38,345 nt of DNA from Methylobacteriaceae bacterium. GTDB lineage: Bacteria; Pseudomonadota; Alphaproteobacteria; Rhizobiales; Beijerinckiaceae. Within the stretch, counting starts at the first letter, position 1, and each line of letters opens with the position of its first letter. Made by a program: the position numbers and the translations under genes. The stretch lies in assembly GCA_019233695.1 (NCBI GenBank), contig JAFAME010000260.1, positions 1 through 38,345 of the forward strand, written 5' to 3'. A model generated the notes under the pieces. It had not been told where the DNA came from. It saw nothing but the letters and a program-made list of their open reading frames with translations, and made no database searches. Positions 1 through 8,597 of this stretch are shown piece by piece.

Positions 1-71
1 CGTCCCTGTAGCACCCTCCCATTCTGCAGCCGGCGCCCTTGCGCCGCGGATGCTGGGGCCGCCGGTCCGCC

Positions 72-842
72 ATGCTTCAGGTTGATGCCGTATCCAAGTC
101 CTTCGCAGGGCTCCGGGCATTGGAAAGTGTCAGCTTGCGTGTGGCGCAGGGCCAGGTTGTCGGCCTTATCGGCCCTAACGGGTCCGGCAAAAGCACCTTG
201 TTCGATATCATCAGTGGCTTCCAGCGTGCCGACGCCGGTACTGTCACTTTCCGGGGCTTATCGATCCAAGGTCGATCGCCGAATGCAATCGCCACTCTCG
301 GCCTGATCCGAACCTTTCAGCTCTCGGAAGGCGGTCAGCGCATGACGGCGATCGAAAACCTGCTGGCTTCCGCGCGAAACCAGATCGAGGCCAATCTGCC
401 GGCCGCGGTGCTTCGGTTGCCTCGGCTGCTCGCCGTCGAGCGCGAGAACCTGTCACGGGCGAAGGAGGCGCTTGCACTGTTGGGTCTCTCGCAGGTGGCC
501 AATGAATATCTTGCCAACCTGTCGGGGGGCCAAAGAAAGCTGGTCGATCTCGGGCGAATCCTGATGGCCAAGCCGCAGATGTGTCTGCTGGATGAGCCGA
601 CGGCCGGCGTCAACCCAAGCCTCATCAACGTGATTGTCGAAGCGTTGAAGGTGATGCGACGGGACGAGGGCATCACGCTGCTGATCGTGGAGCACAACAT
701 GCAGGTCGTTGGAGACATCTGCGAGCATGTCTATGTGCTCGACGCCGGCGTCGTGATCTCGGAAGGAACGCCCGAGACGATCCAAGCCGACGAGCGCGTG
801 CTGAGCTCCTACCTCGGCCGCGGGCGCGCGGTGAACGAGTGA
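72..842 (+). CDS. livG: Branched-chain amino-acid-type ABC transporter, ATP-binding subunit (LivG family)
   Basis: This is one of the two cytoplasmic ATPases of a Liv/HAAT importer. The 256-residue product has Walker A GPNGSGKST at residues 34-42, the signature LSGGQ at 150-154 and Walker B CLLDEP at 171-176, followed by the H-loop in VEHNM. Its length is normal for LivG. An in-frame TTG at 39 would add 11 residues, but the ATG at 72 starts exactly at the conserved LQVDAVSKSF strand and is preferred. The stop overlaps the next gene's GTG start by 4 bases, so the two ATPases are translationally coupled. Only 71 bases lie upstream, so the promoter is not assigned. The natural substrate may be an amino acid, amide or related acid rather than leucine, because such clusters often serve a local catabolic pathway (inference). 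Confidence 0.93.
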   Translation: MLQVDAVSKSFAGLRALESVSLRVAQGQVVGLIGPNGSGKSTLFDIISGFQRADAGTVTFRGLSIQGRSPNAIATLGLIRTFQLSEGGQRMTAIENLLASARNQIEANLPAAVLRLPRLLAVERENLSRAKEALALLGLSQVANEYLANLSGGQRKLVDLGRILMAKPQMCLLDEPTAGVNPSLINVIVEALKVMRRDEGITLLIVEHNMQVVGDICEHVYVLDAGVVISEGTPETIQADERVLSSYLGRGRAVNE

Positions 843-1603
843 CCGCGTTGCTCCAGGTAAGGGGGCTGCACTGCGCCTATGGCGCCGATGAGATCATCCA
901 TGGCGTCGACATCGAGGTCTCGCCCGGCGAGATCGTCACCATTCTTGGTCCCAACGGCTGCGGCAAGACGACATTGGTCAAGTCGATCCTCGGTTTCGTC
1001 CGCGCCACCAGGGGCGAGATATACTTTCGCGACCGCGAGTTGCGACAGCTCCGGCCGACCGAGCGGGCCGCCCTGGGCATCGGCTACGTCCCGCAATTGC
1101 TGAACACGTTCAAACCGCTCACGATTGCAGAAAATTTGGAGATCGGCGGCTATCGCCTGCGTCGGAGCGAGCGCAATGCCGCGATGGCGCGGATGCTGGC
1201 GTTGTTCCCGCTGCTGGCCGAGCGGCGGTCTCAGCTGGCCGGGACATTGTCCGGCGGGGAGCGTCAGGTTCTCGCAATGGCCCGAGCCCTGATCATGTCG
1301 CCGTGCCTGCTCTTCCTGGACGAGCCGTCGGCCGGCTTGTCGCCACTGCGCGCCCACGAGGTCTTCCAGCATATTCGAGACATCGCGGCGACCGGCACCG
1401 CAATCGTCATCGTTGAACAGGATGTGCAGCGCGCGCTGGCGATCTCGAACCGCGCCTACGTGCTCGTCACAGGTCAGGTCGTCATGCAGGGTCCTGCCGC
1501 CTCAATTGCTACGGACGAGCGGATAGGCCGAGCTTATCTCGGTGCCAAAATGCGGGGGCCAGTGTCCAAGCCTCCGCCGTTAACGCCGATAGCTCCAGCC
1601 TGA
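839..1603 (+). CDS. livF: Branched-chain amino-acid-type ABC transporter, ATP-binding subunit (LivF family)
   Basis: This is the second ATPase of the Liv/HAAT importer, 254 residues. Walker A GPNGCGKTT is at residues 37-45, the signature LSGGE at 137-141 and Walker B LLFLDEP at 157-163. LivF and LivG form the heterodimeric motor on the cytoplasmic face of LivH/LivM. The start is a GTG overlapping the TGA of livG (GTGA), a typical coupling arrangement. The last 15 or so residues are proline-rich and extend a little past the usual LivF end. The binding-protein gene follows after 272 bases with its own candidate promoter, so the ATPase pair may form a separate transcript from the rest of the system. 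Confidence 0.93.
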   Translation: MTALLQVRGLHCAYGADEIIHGVDIEVSPGEIVTILGPNGCGKTTLVKSILGFVRATRGEIYFRDRELRQLRPTERAALGIGYVPQLLNTFKPLTIAENLEIGGYRLRRSERNAAMARMLALFPLLAERRSQLAGTLSGGERQVLAMARALIMSPCLLFLDEPSAGLSPLRAHEVFQHIRDIAATGTAIVIVEQDVQRALAISNRAYVLVTGQVVMQGPAASIATDERIGRAYLGAKMRGPVSKPPPLTPIAPA

Positions 1604-1776
1604 CGAGCGTGTTTGAGCTTGCGGCTCCTCAGGTCGGGCCTCGCCTCCCAGGGTCGCGCGCCCCACACTGCGGGCGTTTGAGTCCTTTGGCAGCAAAGGC
1701 CGCAAAGACCAGGAACATCGCTCTTGCTCAAGCAAGGCGACCATCTCGCCGTCTCCTGACCCGGCCTGACGCCGGA

Positions 1777-1805
1777 TTGATGGGCATTGGGCTGGTCGCT
1801 ATAGT
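1777..1805 (+). promoter_or_regulatory. Candidate sigma-70 promoter for the binding-protein gene
   Basis: In the 272-base gap after livF, a TTGATG box at 1777-1782 and a TATAGT box at 1800-1805 are separated by exactly 17 bases (4/6 and 5/6 matches to consensus). It lies about 70 bases before the ATG at 1876, which has a strong GGGAGG ribosome site. Nothing else in 1604-1875 looks coding. Confidence 0.5.
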
Positions 1806-1875
1806 CACGCGCGCGCCAGTGACCCGCGTTGGAATGAAAACAAGCACCGATCCTGGCTCGTAACGGGAGGAACCA

Positions 1876-3147
1876 ATGCCAATTTTGGACCAACCACCGA
1901 AATTCGGGCGCCGCTCATTGCTCAAGTTGACGGGGGCCGCTTGCCTGACGACGGCTATGCCCCTGCCGACCGTCGCCGCGGCACAGACGACCGAACCCGT
2001 TAAGATCGGGGTCATCATCGGCTTGACCGGCTCGGCCGCCGTCGCCGGCAACGATTCCTATCGTGCGATGCAGCTTGGTGCCGAGGAAGTCAACGAGGCC
2101 GGCGGCGTGCTCGGCCGCCCGATCAAGCTGATCGTCGAGGATGACGAGGGCAGGCCGAAATCCGGCGTGGAGGCGGCAAACAAGCTCGCCGACGTCGATA
2201 AGGTCGCCGCCTGCATCGGGGCTTACCAGAGCTCAATTGCCCTGCCGGTCGGCCGGTTGCTCAATGAGAAGGGCGTGGTGTGGGTTACCGACGCAACCAC
2301 CAACGACCTGAAGACCGTCGGCCCCTATCTTTTCAACGTCGCCGGCATCGCCGAACAGGCCGTCGCCCTCGTCGACTTCGTCAAGGCCGACAAGGCCGGA
2401 GCGAAAAAGCTCACCGGCATCTTCCAGAATAATCCGATCGGCCAGGATCGCGCCAAGGTAAGCGAGAAGCGCGCCAAGGAGCTTGGCCTCGAGTGGATTC
2501 CGGCGCTGCTGTACCAGCCCGGTGCCACCGACTTCCGTACTGAGCTGCAGCAGGTCGTGAATGCCGGCGCCGATGCCATTCTCACCGACATCTACGACAG
2601 CGACGCGCCGATCATCCAGCGTCAGCTGGTCGAGCTTGGTATGGGCGATTTCAGCAATACCTATTCCTACAACCCCGGCGCCTACGGCACCCTGGAACCG
2701 AATCTGATCGAGGGCATCAAGGGCCTGAACTATATTACAGGAGGCATAAGGGCTGAGGCATTCAACAAGAAGTTCCTGGAAAAGTTCGGGCACATATACA
2801 CCGACGCGTGGGGCGGTCCACCGTTCTACGATGCCGTCTGGATTGTGGCCACCGCCATCAACCTGGCCAACGGGCTCGACCGCAAGAAAATCAGGGACGC
2901 CATGTGGCCGGCCGCCTATCATTATCTCGGGGTCTCCGGGAACGGCGATAAGGGCTTCAACAAATGGGGCATGCAAGCCTCCGATCAGTACGAAAAGCTC
3001 GCGTACAAGGCCGGCAAGATGGTGCCGCTGTCGAAGGGGCCGGAGAACATCGTCGTGTTCCGCTACAGCGACGACCAAGGCACTCCGCTCTCCCACGCCC
3101 CGAGCGAAGAGCAGAACCAGCAGCTCTATCCGGGCTACAAGCCCTGA
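1876..3147 (+). CDS. Periplasmic substrate-binding protein of the Liv-type transporter
   Basis: This is the type I periplasmic binding protein (Peripla_BP_6 / LivK-like) that captures the solute for LivHMGF. The 423-residue product begins with a twin-arginine-like export signal (GRRSLLKL at residues 11-18, a hydrophobic stretch, then a small-residue cleavage zone around VAAAQ). The mature domain starts with PVKIGVIIGLTGSAA, the standard first strand of the fold. The order livG-livF-SBP-livH-livM is less common than SBP first, but all five components are present. A GGGAGG Shine-Dalgarno lies 5 bases before the ATG. A 72-base G+C-rich gap with self-complementary stretches separates it from livH. 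The ligand cannot be read from sequence. Relatives include urea/short-chain amide binders as well as amino-acid binders. Confidence 0.9.
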   Translation: MPILDQPPKFGRRSLLKLTGAACLTTAMPLPTVAAAQTTEPVKIGVIIGLTGSAAVAGNDSYRAMQLGAEEVNEAGGVLGRPIKLIVEDDEGRPKSGVEAANKLADVDKVAACIGAYQSSIALPVGRLLNEKGVVWVTDATTNDLKTVGPYLFNVAGIAEQAVALVDFVKADKAGAKKLTGIFQNNPIGQDRAKVSEKRAKELGLEWIPALLYQPGATDFRTELQQVVNAGADAILTDIYDSDAPIIQRQLVELGMGDFSNTYSYNPGAYGTLEPNLIEGIKGLNYITGGIRAEAFNKKFLEKFGHIYTDAWGGPPFYDAVWIVATAINLANGLDRKKIRDAMWPAAYHYLGVSGNGDKGFNKWGMQASDQYEKLAYKAGKMVPLSKGPENIVVFRYSDDQGTPLSHAPSEEQNQQLYPGYKP

Positions 3148-3219
3148 TCCGGTGCGCCGGCTGATGCTCCGGGCGCCGGCCGGCCACCCTCCGCACGAGC
3201 GCAAACCGGCCCGGCGCCG

Positions 3220-4137
3220 ATGAACTTCGCCCAGGTTCTCGTCAACAGCCTGATCACCGCCTCCGAGCTCGGCATCATCGCCGTCGGACTTACGCTCACC
3301 TTTTCCCTTCTGAAATTCGCCAATTTCGCCCACGTCGAGACGGCTGTCGCAGGGGCGTATCTGGCCTGGACGCTGAATGTTCGGCTCGGCTTGAACTTCG
3401 CCGTGTCGATCGCCGCGGCGGTCCTCGTCATGGGGCTCGCCGGCGTCGTCATCGACCGGCTGGTCTTCAGAATCTTCCGCAACGCCGACGACGTCGCGCC
3501 GATGATCGCGTCTTTGGGGCTGGCGATCGCCATTCGCTACTCCATGCAGGCGATCTTCGGCCCGCGTTTCCTGCGCTACGACTTCGGCATCGCGCCCGGG
3601 ATGAGAATAGTCGGCGCCTTCGTCACCCGTCAGCAGGTGTGGATACTCGGCATCGTGCTGCTCGCGATCGTCGGCTTCCACATCCTGTTGCAGTATACGA
3701 CCATCGGCAAGGCGATGCGGGCCACGTCGACGAACCCGGAACTTGCCCAGGCAAGCGGCGTGAACACCGAATGGGTGATCGCCTGGGTATGGTTTCTCGG
3801 AACGGCCTTCGCTGCCCTCGGCGGTGCGCTGGTCGCCTGGGACACCCAGCTCGTCCCCGAGCTCGGCTTCAATCTCGTCATCCCGGTGTTCTGCGTGGTG
3901 CTGATCGGTGGGGTTGGCTCTGTCTATGGCGCCTTGCTCGGTGCGCTGGTCGTCGGGCTCGCGGTGAATTTCGGAGTAGCGGTCAATTTCGCACCGCTCG
4001 CGAACCTCATCGGCGGCGCCGATTGGGTGAGCAGCTTGCGCATCCCTGCAGACTACAAGCCGGCGATCGTCTACCTGGCCGTCGTGCTCATCCTGTTGCT
4101 GCGCCCGAGCGGGTTCATGCGGCGCGAGCTCGCCTGA
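3220..4137 (+). CDS. livH: Branched-chain amino-acid-type ABC transporter permease (LivH family)
   Basis: This is an integral inner-membrane permease of 305 residues with repeated long hydrophobic segments. The N terminus (VGLTLTFSLLKFANFAHVE) carries the LivH-family pattern in which the first helix precedes the FAH/FGH turn. The segment GTAFAALGGALVAWD and the C-terminal GGVGSVYGALLGALVVG are the coupling-loop region and the last helices typical of the family. It pairs with LivM to form the transmembrane channel. The ribosome site before the ATG is poor, but no better start is visible, and the reading frame upstream lacks family similarity. It is followed 13 bases later by livM. Confidence 0.9.
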   Translation: MNFAQVLVNSLITASELGIIAVGLTLTFSLLKFANFAHVETAVAGAYLAWTLNVRLGLNFAVSIAAAVLVMGLAGVVIDRLVFRIFRNADDVAPMIASLGLAIAIRYSMQAIFGPRFLRYDFGIAPGMRIVGAFVTRQQVWILGIVLLAIVGFHILLQYTTIGKAMRATSTNPELAQASGVNTEWVIAWVWFLGTAFAALGGALVAWDTQLVPELGFNLVIPVFCVVLIGGVGSVYGALLGALVVGLAVNFGVAVNFAPLANLIGGADWVSSLRIPADYKPAIVYLAVVLILLLRPSGFMRRELA

Positions 4138-4150
4138 GGGAGCGCCAGGG

Positions 4151-5020
4151 ATGGACCAGCTGGCGAACTTCGGCATCTATCTCATGGGGATCACCAGCAT
4201 TTCCCTGATGCTGGCCATCAGCCTCGATCTGCAGGTCGGCAATTGCGGCATCGTGAACTTCGGCCAGGTCGTCTTTCTTACGGTGGGCGCCTACGCCACG
4301 GCGATCGCCCTGGGCCGCGGCTCGGGAGCGGTGCCCGCGGTCTGCTGGGGGGTGCTGGCCGGCGTCCTGTTCGGCTTGCTCATGTCGATTTCGGTGCGCA
4401 ACATGAGCGGCACCTATTGGGGAATCCTGTCCCTGTCGCTTGCGGAAATCGTCCGCATCATCGCGCTGAACGAACGTTGGCTGACCGGCGGCGCCAATGG
4501 CATCTCGGTCCTGGTGACGGTCCAATATCTGCCCTGGATCATCGCGGGGTCCACGCTTGCGGTGCTGCTGCTGGTCGGCCTGCTCCTCGGCTCGCCATTC
4601 GGCCGCACGATCCGGCTGATCCGCGAAGGCGATCGGCTGCCGATGGCGCTCGGAAAGAACGTGCTCCTGCTCAAGATGGAGACCATGGCGCTCGGAGGTG
4701 CGATCGGCGGGTTGGCGGGCGCCTACTACGCGCTGATGCAGCGCTACATGAGCCCGGACGATGCCAAGCCCATCGAGACCTTCATCATCTGGGCGATGGT
4801 CGTGGTGGGCGGCCGCGGCAATGTCTGGGGCATCGTGCTCGGTACGGTGCTCATCCAGGCCTTCTACACCGGCACCCGATTTCTCACCGGCCTTTTCGAT
4901 ATCCCCGCAGATACGCTGGCGGCGCTGCGCCTGGTGACCATCGGCCTCCTGATCACGCTGGTGACCATGTTCCGCCCGCAGGGTCTCCTGCCCGAGCGGC
5001 GCCGCATCTATCCACTCTGA
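4151..5020 (+). CDS. livM: Branched-chain amino-acid-type ABC transporter permease (LivM family)
   Basis: This is the second permease, 289 residues, on the shorter side for LivM because it lacks an extra N-terminal helix block. The family stretch NCGIVNFGQVVFLTVGAYA, the SGTYWGILSLSLAEIVR region, and the late EPS-like loop GGRGNVWGIVLGTVLI are all recognisable. It starts 13 bases after livH and ends 12 bases before the flavoenzyme gene, so livH, livM and the oxidoreductase are almost certainly one transcript. That arrangement suggests the imported compound, or a derivative of it, is the oxidoreductase substrate (inference). Confidence 0.9.
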   Translation: MDQLANFGIYLMGITSISLMLAISLDLQVGNCGIVNFGQVVFLTVGAYATAIALGRGSGAVPAVCWGVLAGVLFGLLMSISVRNMSGTYWGILSLSLAEIVRIIALNERWLTGGANGISVLVTVQYLPWIIAGSTLAVLLLVGLLLGSPFGRTIRLIREGDRLPMALGKNVLLLKMETMALGGAIGGLAGAYYALMQRYMSPDDAKPIETFIIWAMVVVGGRGNVWGIVLGTVLIQAFYTGTRFLTGLFDIPADTLAALRLVTIGLLITLVTMFRPQGLLPERRRIYPL

Positions 5021-5032
5021 AGGGGGGCGACA

Positions 5033-6601
5033 ATGGCCCAGTATGATGCAATCGTCGTCGGCGCCGGGCACAACGGCCTCGTGGCGGCTGCCTACCTCGC
5101 CAGAAACGGGCTTTCTACCCTCGTGCTCGAGCGAAGCGACCGGATCGGCGGGGCTTGCATCACGAGAGAGCTCATCCCCGGCTTCAAAATATCTGCGGCG
5201 GCGCAGGTGTTGGGCATGCTTCGCCAGCGGATCATCGAAGACCTGGAGCTCGAGCGGCACGGGCTGAAATATCATTTTCGTGAGCCGGAGATTTTCGTGC
5301 CGTTCTTCGATGGCAGGCACGTGTTCTTCTATGCCGACGGGCACCAAACAATGCAGAGCATAGCCGAAGTGGCGCCGCGGGACGCCGCTGCCTTCGCAAA
5401 ATTCGATGAATACACCGCGCGCATCGCCCGAATAGTCGGCGGCTTCATGCTGCAGCCGCAGCCCTCGATATCGCGATTTGCTGCGGCTTTCACCGGGTCG
5501 GATGGCCCCGATATGCTGAACTGCGCGCTCTTTGCCAGCGTCGGCGATTATCTTGAGCGATTCTTCGCCTCCGACTACGTCAAGGGGCCGATGGCATACG
5601 GCGCCATGTCGGGATCTGCCGCCAGCCCGCGGGCTCCGGGAACCGCCTTCTCGAAGTTCTACCATGCCGCATCCGAGCTCGCCGGTCGCTTTGGCTGCTG
5701 GGCAATCGCCGACGGAGGCATGGGCTCGATCACCGCGGCCCTGGCCCGATCCGTCCGCGGTTCCGGAGGAGAGATCCGCCTGCAAGCGCCAGTGGCCCAG
5801 TTCCTCACGACAGACGGCCGCATCGGCGGCGTGGTGCTCGAAAACGGCGACGAGCTCCGGGCCAGTGTCGTCCTTTCGAACGCCGATCCCAAGGCGACGC
5901 TGCTGCGCCTGGCACCCAAGGACGCAGTGGCCGACGATATCCGGACAAAGGTTGCCGGGTTGCGGACCTGCGGTTCCGGCGCCAAGATCAACTTTGCCCT
6001 GGCCGAGCTTCCCGATTTCGCCGCGTTGCCTGGCAAATCGCTCGGGCCGCAGCACTGCGGAGGCATCATGATCGCGCCGTCGCTCGACTACTTCGAGGAT
6101 GCGTGGGACGACGGAAAACGCGGCATCCCATCGGTGCGGCCATTCAGTCAAATGATCATCCAGTCGGCGACCGACCCCTCGGTGGCGCCGGAGGGCAAGC
6201 ACACCCTGTCGCTCTGGTGCCACCATTTCCCCTACAAGCTGGCGGCGGGCGATCTCGACGCGGAACGCGAGAAATTGGCCGAGCGAATGACAGACCTGCT
6301 CACCGAGCTCGCTCCCAATTTCCGCAACTCCGTCCTCGCCCGCGAAGTCTTCGTCCCTGTCGACATTGAGCGCGTCTACGGAATCACGGGCGGTCAGATC
6401 TTTCATACCGAGCTGATGCCGGACCAGGTTCTCTGGAACCGGCCGATTCCTGGCTATACGGGACACGGCGACGTGGTCCCGGGCCTCTATCTCTGCGGCG
6501 CGGGAACCCACCCGGGCGGCGACGTCAACGGCGCGCCGGGGCACAATGCGGCGCGCGCGGTCCTCGCCGACATGGCGAAGACTCAGCTTGAGCTCGTCTG
6601 A
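5033..6601 (+). CDS. FAD-dependent oxidoreductase, PYROXD2 / phytoene-desaturase-like (COG1233)
   Basis: This 522-residue flavoprotein has an N-terminal dinucleotide fold, with GAGHNGLVAA at about residues 10-19 and an acidic LVLER end of the second strand. A C-terminal FAD-contact segment, GLYLCGAGTHPGGDVNGA, is close to the end. The overall layout matches the PYROXD2 branch of the phytoene desaturase/amine-oxidase superfamily, whose members mostly lack assigned reactions. It is not part of a carotenoid cluster here: no crtB or crtE is present, and it is the last gene of the Liv operon, 12 bases after livM with a GGGG-type ribosome site. A role oxidising the imported compound is plausible but unproven. 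Confidence 0.85.
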   Translation: MAQYDAIVVGAGHNGLVAAAYLARNGLSTLVLERSDRIGGACITRELIPGFKISAAAQVLGMLRQRIIEDLELERHGLKYHFREPEIFVPFFDGRHVFFYADGHQTMQSIAEVAPRDAAAFAKFDEYTARIARIVGGFMLQPQPSISRFAAAFTGSDGPDMLNCALFASVGDYLERFFASDYVKGPMAYGAMSGSAASPRAPGTAFSKFYHAASELAGRFGCWAIADGGMGSITAALARSVRGSGGEIRLQAPVAQFLTTDGRIGGVVLENGDELRASVVLSNADPKATLLRLAPKDAVADDIRTKVAGLRTCGSGAKINFALAELPDFAALPGKSLGPQHCGGIMIAPSLDYFEDAWDDGKRGIPSVRPFSQMIIQSATDPSVAPEGKHTLSLWCHHFPYKLAAGDLDAEREKLAERMTDLLTELAPNFRNSVLAREVFVPVDIERVYGITGGQIFHTELMPDQVLWNRPIPGYTGHGDVVPGLYLCGAGTHPGGDVNGAPGHNAARAVLADMAKTQLELV

Positions 6602-6732
6602 TCGTGCCGGGCATAGAGAATAGCGTGACCGGCGAGCTTACCTGACGGGCTTCTACCAGTTCGTGATGGAGCCAGACGACCCGCTGCCGCGGTTTCCAGG
6701 TGGGTCCGGAAGCCGCGCGATCTGCCGGCCTC

Positions 6733-6754
6733 GACCACCTGAGGCCGTGTGGTC
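6733..6754. promoter_or_regulatory. Inverted repeat upstream of the DapA-family gene
   Basis: Within the 259-base gap 6602-6860 there is a perfect 6-base inverted repeat, GACCAC and GTGGTC, separated by 10 bases. It could be an operator or a transcript hairpin between the flavoenzyme gene and the downstream gene. No clear -10/-35 pair or coding potential was seen in the rest of the gap. Confidence 0.25.
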
Positions 6755-6860
6755 CGTTAGCCTCGCTTCGCTCGCCGGCTCCATGATATGACGGGGAAAT
6801 CGAGGCCATTCGGAGAGGACGCAAGGCGCTCCGGGGTCCGCTTCACAGAAGGAGAAGCTC

Positions 6861-7784
6861 GTGTCCATGCATCATGTCGAAGGCATTTTGACCGTGACCG
6901 CAACGCCCTTTCAAAAGGGCGGCGGGAGCATCGATTTCGAAGCCTATGCCCGTCTTCTCGATTTCGTCACCGGCAACGGCGTCCACTACGTGGTTCCCTG
7001 CGGCACGACAGGGGAGTACTATAATCTGACCACCGATGAGCGGAAACAGGTTTTCAAGTTCGTGGCTGAGACGATCGGCGGTCGGGCCAAGTTGTTCGCT
7101 GGTACCAATAGTTCGCGCCCCGCCGAGATCATCGATCTGAGCCTTTACGCAAGGGATCTCGGCTACGAGGGATTGATGCTGGCCGCGCCCTACTACTCGC
7201 TGCCCACGACGCAGGAGCTTGTCGCTCATTTCAAGGCGATCGACGATGCGGTCCAACTGCCGATCCTGCTCTATAACTTCCCGGCCCGCACCGGGGTCGA
7301 CATGAGCCCGGAGTTCCTGCGCGGCATCAAGGATCGCAAACGCATTTTCGGCATCAAGGAGAGCAGCGGCTCGATGGCTCGCATGCACGAGTTGATGAGC
7401 GATTTCTCCGACCAGGTGCAGCTCGTCTGCGGCGCTGACGACCAGGCGTTCGAATATTTTGCGTGGGGCGTCCGCGCCTGGGTTGCGGGGGCATCCAACT
7501 TTCTGCCGGCCGAGCATGTCGCCCTCTACGAAGCGTGCATTCGGCGCAACGACCTCGATGCCGGGCGCGAGATCATGCGGCGGCTGATGCCCGTCTTCAT
7601 GTTGATGGAGCAGGGCGGCAAATATCTGCAGTACAACAAATATGGCTGCGAACTGGCGGGGGTGCCGGTCGGCGAGACCCGGGCGCCCATGCTGCCGCTG
7701 ACCTCGGAGGAGAAGAAGGCCTTCCGCAAGCTCTACGAAGCGGCCACGGCGGCGACCCCGAAGGCACGCGCTGCCGCCGAGTAA
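6861..7784 (+). CDS. DapA/N-acetylneuraminate lyase family aldolase or dehydratase
   Basis: This 307-residue class I (Schiff-base) TIM-barrel enzyme has the GTTGE phosphate/carboxylate loop near residue 50, the catalytic tyrosine Y138 in LYNFPARTG, and the Schiff-base lysine K166 in GIKESSG. The family splits or forms 2-oxo acids: DHDP synthase, KDG aldolase, 5-keto-4-deoxyglucarate dehydratase and the hydroxyproline-pathway deaminase all belong here. Its location beside transporters and an enolase-superfamily enzyme, not in a lysine operon, argues for a catabolic role. The GTG start at 6861 is chosen because GGAG lies at 6851-6854; the ATG at 6867 is an alternative. The gene is convergent with the ProC-like gene, with 42 bases between them. 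Confidence 0.87.
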   Translation: MSMHHVEGILTVTATPFQKGGGSIDFEAYARLLDFVTGNGVHYVVPCGTTGEYYNLTTDERKQVFKFVAETIGGRAKLFAGTNSSRPAEIIDLSLYARDLGYEGLMLAAPYYSLPTTQELVAHFKAIDDAVQLPILLYNFPARTGVDMSPEFLRGIKDRKRIFGIKESSGSMARMHELMSDFSDQVQLVCGADDQAFEYFAWGVRAWVAGASNFLPAEHVALYEACIRRNDLDAGREIMRRLMPVFMLMEQGGKYLQYNKYGCELAGVPVGETRAPMLPLTSEEKKAFRKLYEAATAATPKARAAAE

Positions 7785-7826
7785 GGCGGTTCCAGCCCGC
7801 GTCGCGCGGCCGAGGAGGGTCGCGCG

Positions 7827-8597
7827 CTACACCGCTGATTCTCTCAGCCGGCCAAGAACAGCGTCCAGCGCCGTGTGCAACGCGGCGTAGTGACTTGCAT
7901 TCGTCATGATCCTGAGCGCCTGCTCGTTCAGGCCGCCGAGCGTTTGCGACGTATCGCGGAGCGCCGCGAGATCGTCGCCCGCTCCGCTCGCCACGGCGCT
8001 CCAGGCCGAGTAGAGCGCCGCCACATAGGCGCCCGCCTGTTCCGGCGAAACTCCCTCGTCGACGGCCCAGGACGTGATCTGTCGCAGCTGTTCATAGAAG
8101 GGCGCCATCAGCGCGGTGGTCGCCCAGACGGGCTCCAGCAGGCTTTCATCGGCGATCGGCACGATCGTCCCGATCCGCGCCAGGATCTCCACGGCCTCCG
8201 GAAGCATCGGCCAGACGGCGATCGGGCCGACGCGCATGGCGGCCGAAGGCAAGGGTATGGCACGGCAGATGGCAGTGGCAGGCGCAACCGCGAGCGACAG
8301 CTTGCTCATGGGATAGAGCGCAGCGAAGCTGACGACCCGGTGGTCGCGGCGAAACCGCAGTTGCTTCAGCACGTCATCGGCTTGCTGCGGCCGAACCGCA
8401 ACGAACACAAGATCGGCGCCATCGAGGACTGCCTGGTTGTCCTTGCCGACGGTCACCGTCGCGAACCGCCCGGCGAGAGCGCGCGCCCGATCCGCGTTGC
8501 GGGGCGACACGACCGTCGGCGGGGGATCGGCTCCCGTGCAGAGGCCGGTCAGGACTGCTTCCGCAATCGTGCCCGTGCCGAGGAAGCCGAGCTTCAT
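7827..8597 (-). CDS. Pyrroline-5-carboxylate-reductase-like (ProC family) NAD(P)-binding protein
   Basis: This is a 256-residue protein with an N-terminal Rossmann motif, GFLGTGTIAEAVL, and the FVAVRPQQADDVL strand-loop typical of ProC. A helical C-terminal half follows. The family reduces pyrroline-5-carboxylate or related cyclic imines. In the C-terminal region, where housekeeping ProC proteins have an SPGGTT-type substrate loop, this protein has TLGGLN. It is therefore probably a paralogue acting on a different imine or ketone (inference). Its ATG at 8597 overlaps the upstream gene's TGA by four bases, so it is translationally coupled to the enolase-superfamily enzyme. The longer frame upstream of 8597 is just antisense or alternate-frame reading of that neighbour. 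Confidence 0.82.
   Translation of the reverse strand: MKLGFLGTGTIAEAVLTGLCTGADPPPTVVSPRNADRARALAGRFATVTVGKDNQAVLDGADLVFVAVRPQQADDVLKQLRFRRDHRVVSFAALYPMSKLSLAVAPATAICRAIPLPSAAMRVGPIAVWPMLPEAVEILARIGTIVPIADESLLEPVWATTALMAPFYEQLRQITSWAVDEGVSPEQAGAYVAALYSAWSAVASGAGDDLAALRDTSQTLGGLNEQALRIMTNASHYAALHTALDAVLGRLRESAV

Noticed and set aside
6358-6365. TGTCGACA inside the flavoenzyme gene as an operator
   Set aside because: It is deep inside coding sequence far from any start; likely a chance codon match.
2233-6544. Long minus-strand open frames (about 650 and 810 codons) opposite the Liv genes and the flavoenzyme
   Set aside because: They are antisense to clear protein families, rich in Arg/His/Asp/Gln as expected for GC-rich shadow frames, and show no family motifs.
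6602-6860. Riboswitch or small RNA in the gap before the DapA-family gene
   Set aside because: Only a short inverted repeat was found; no conserved riboswitch pattern or terminator was recognisable.
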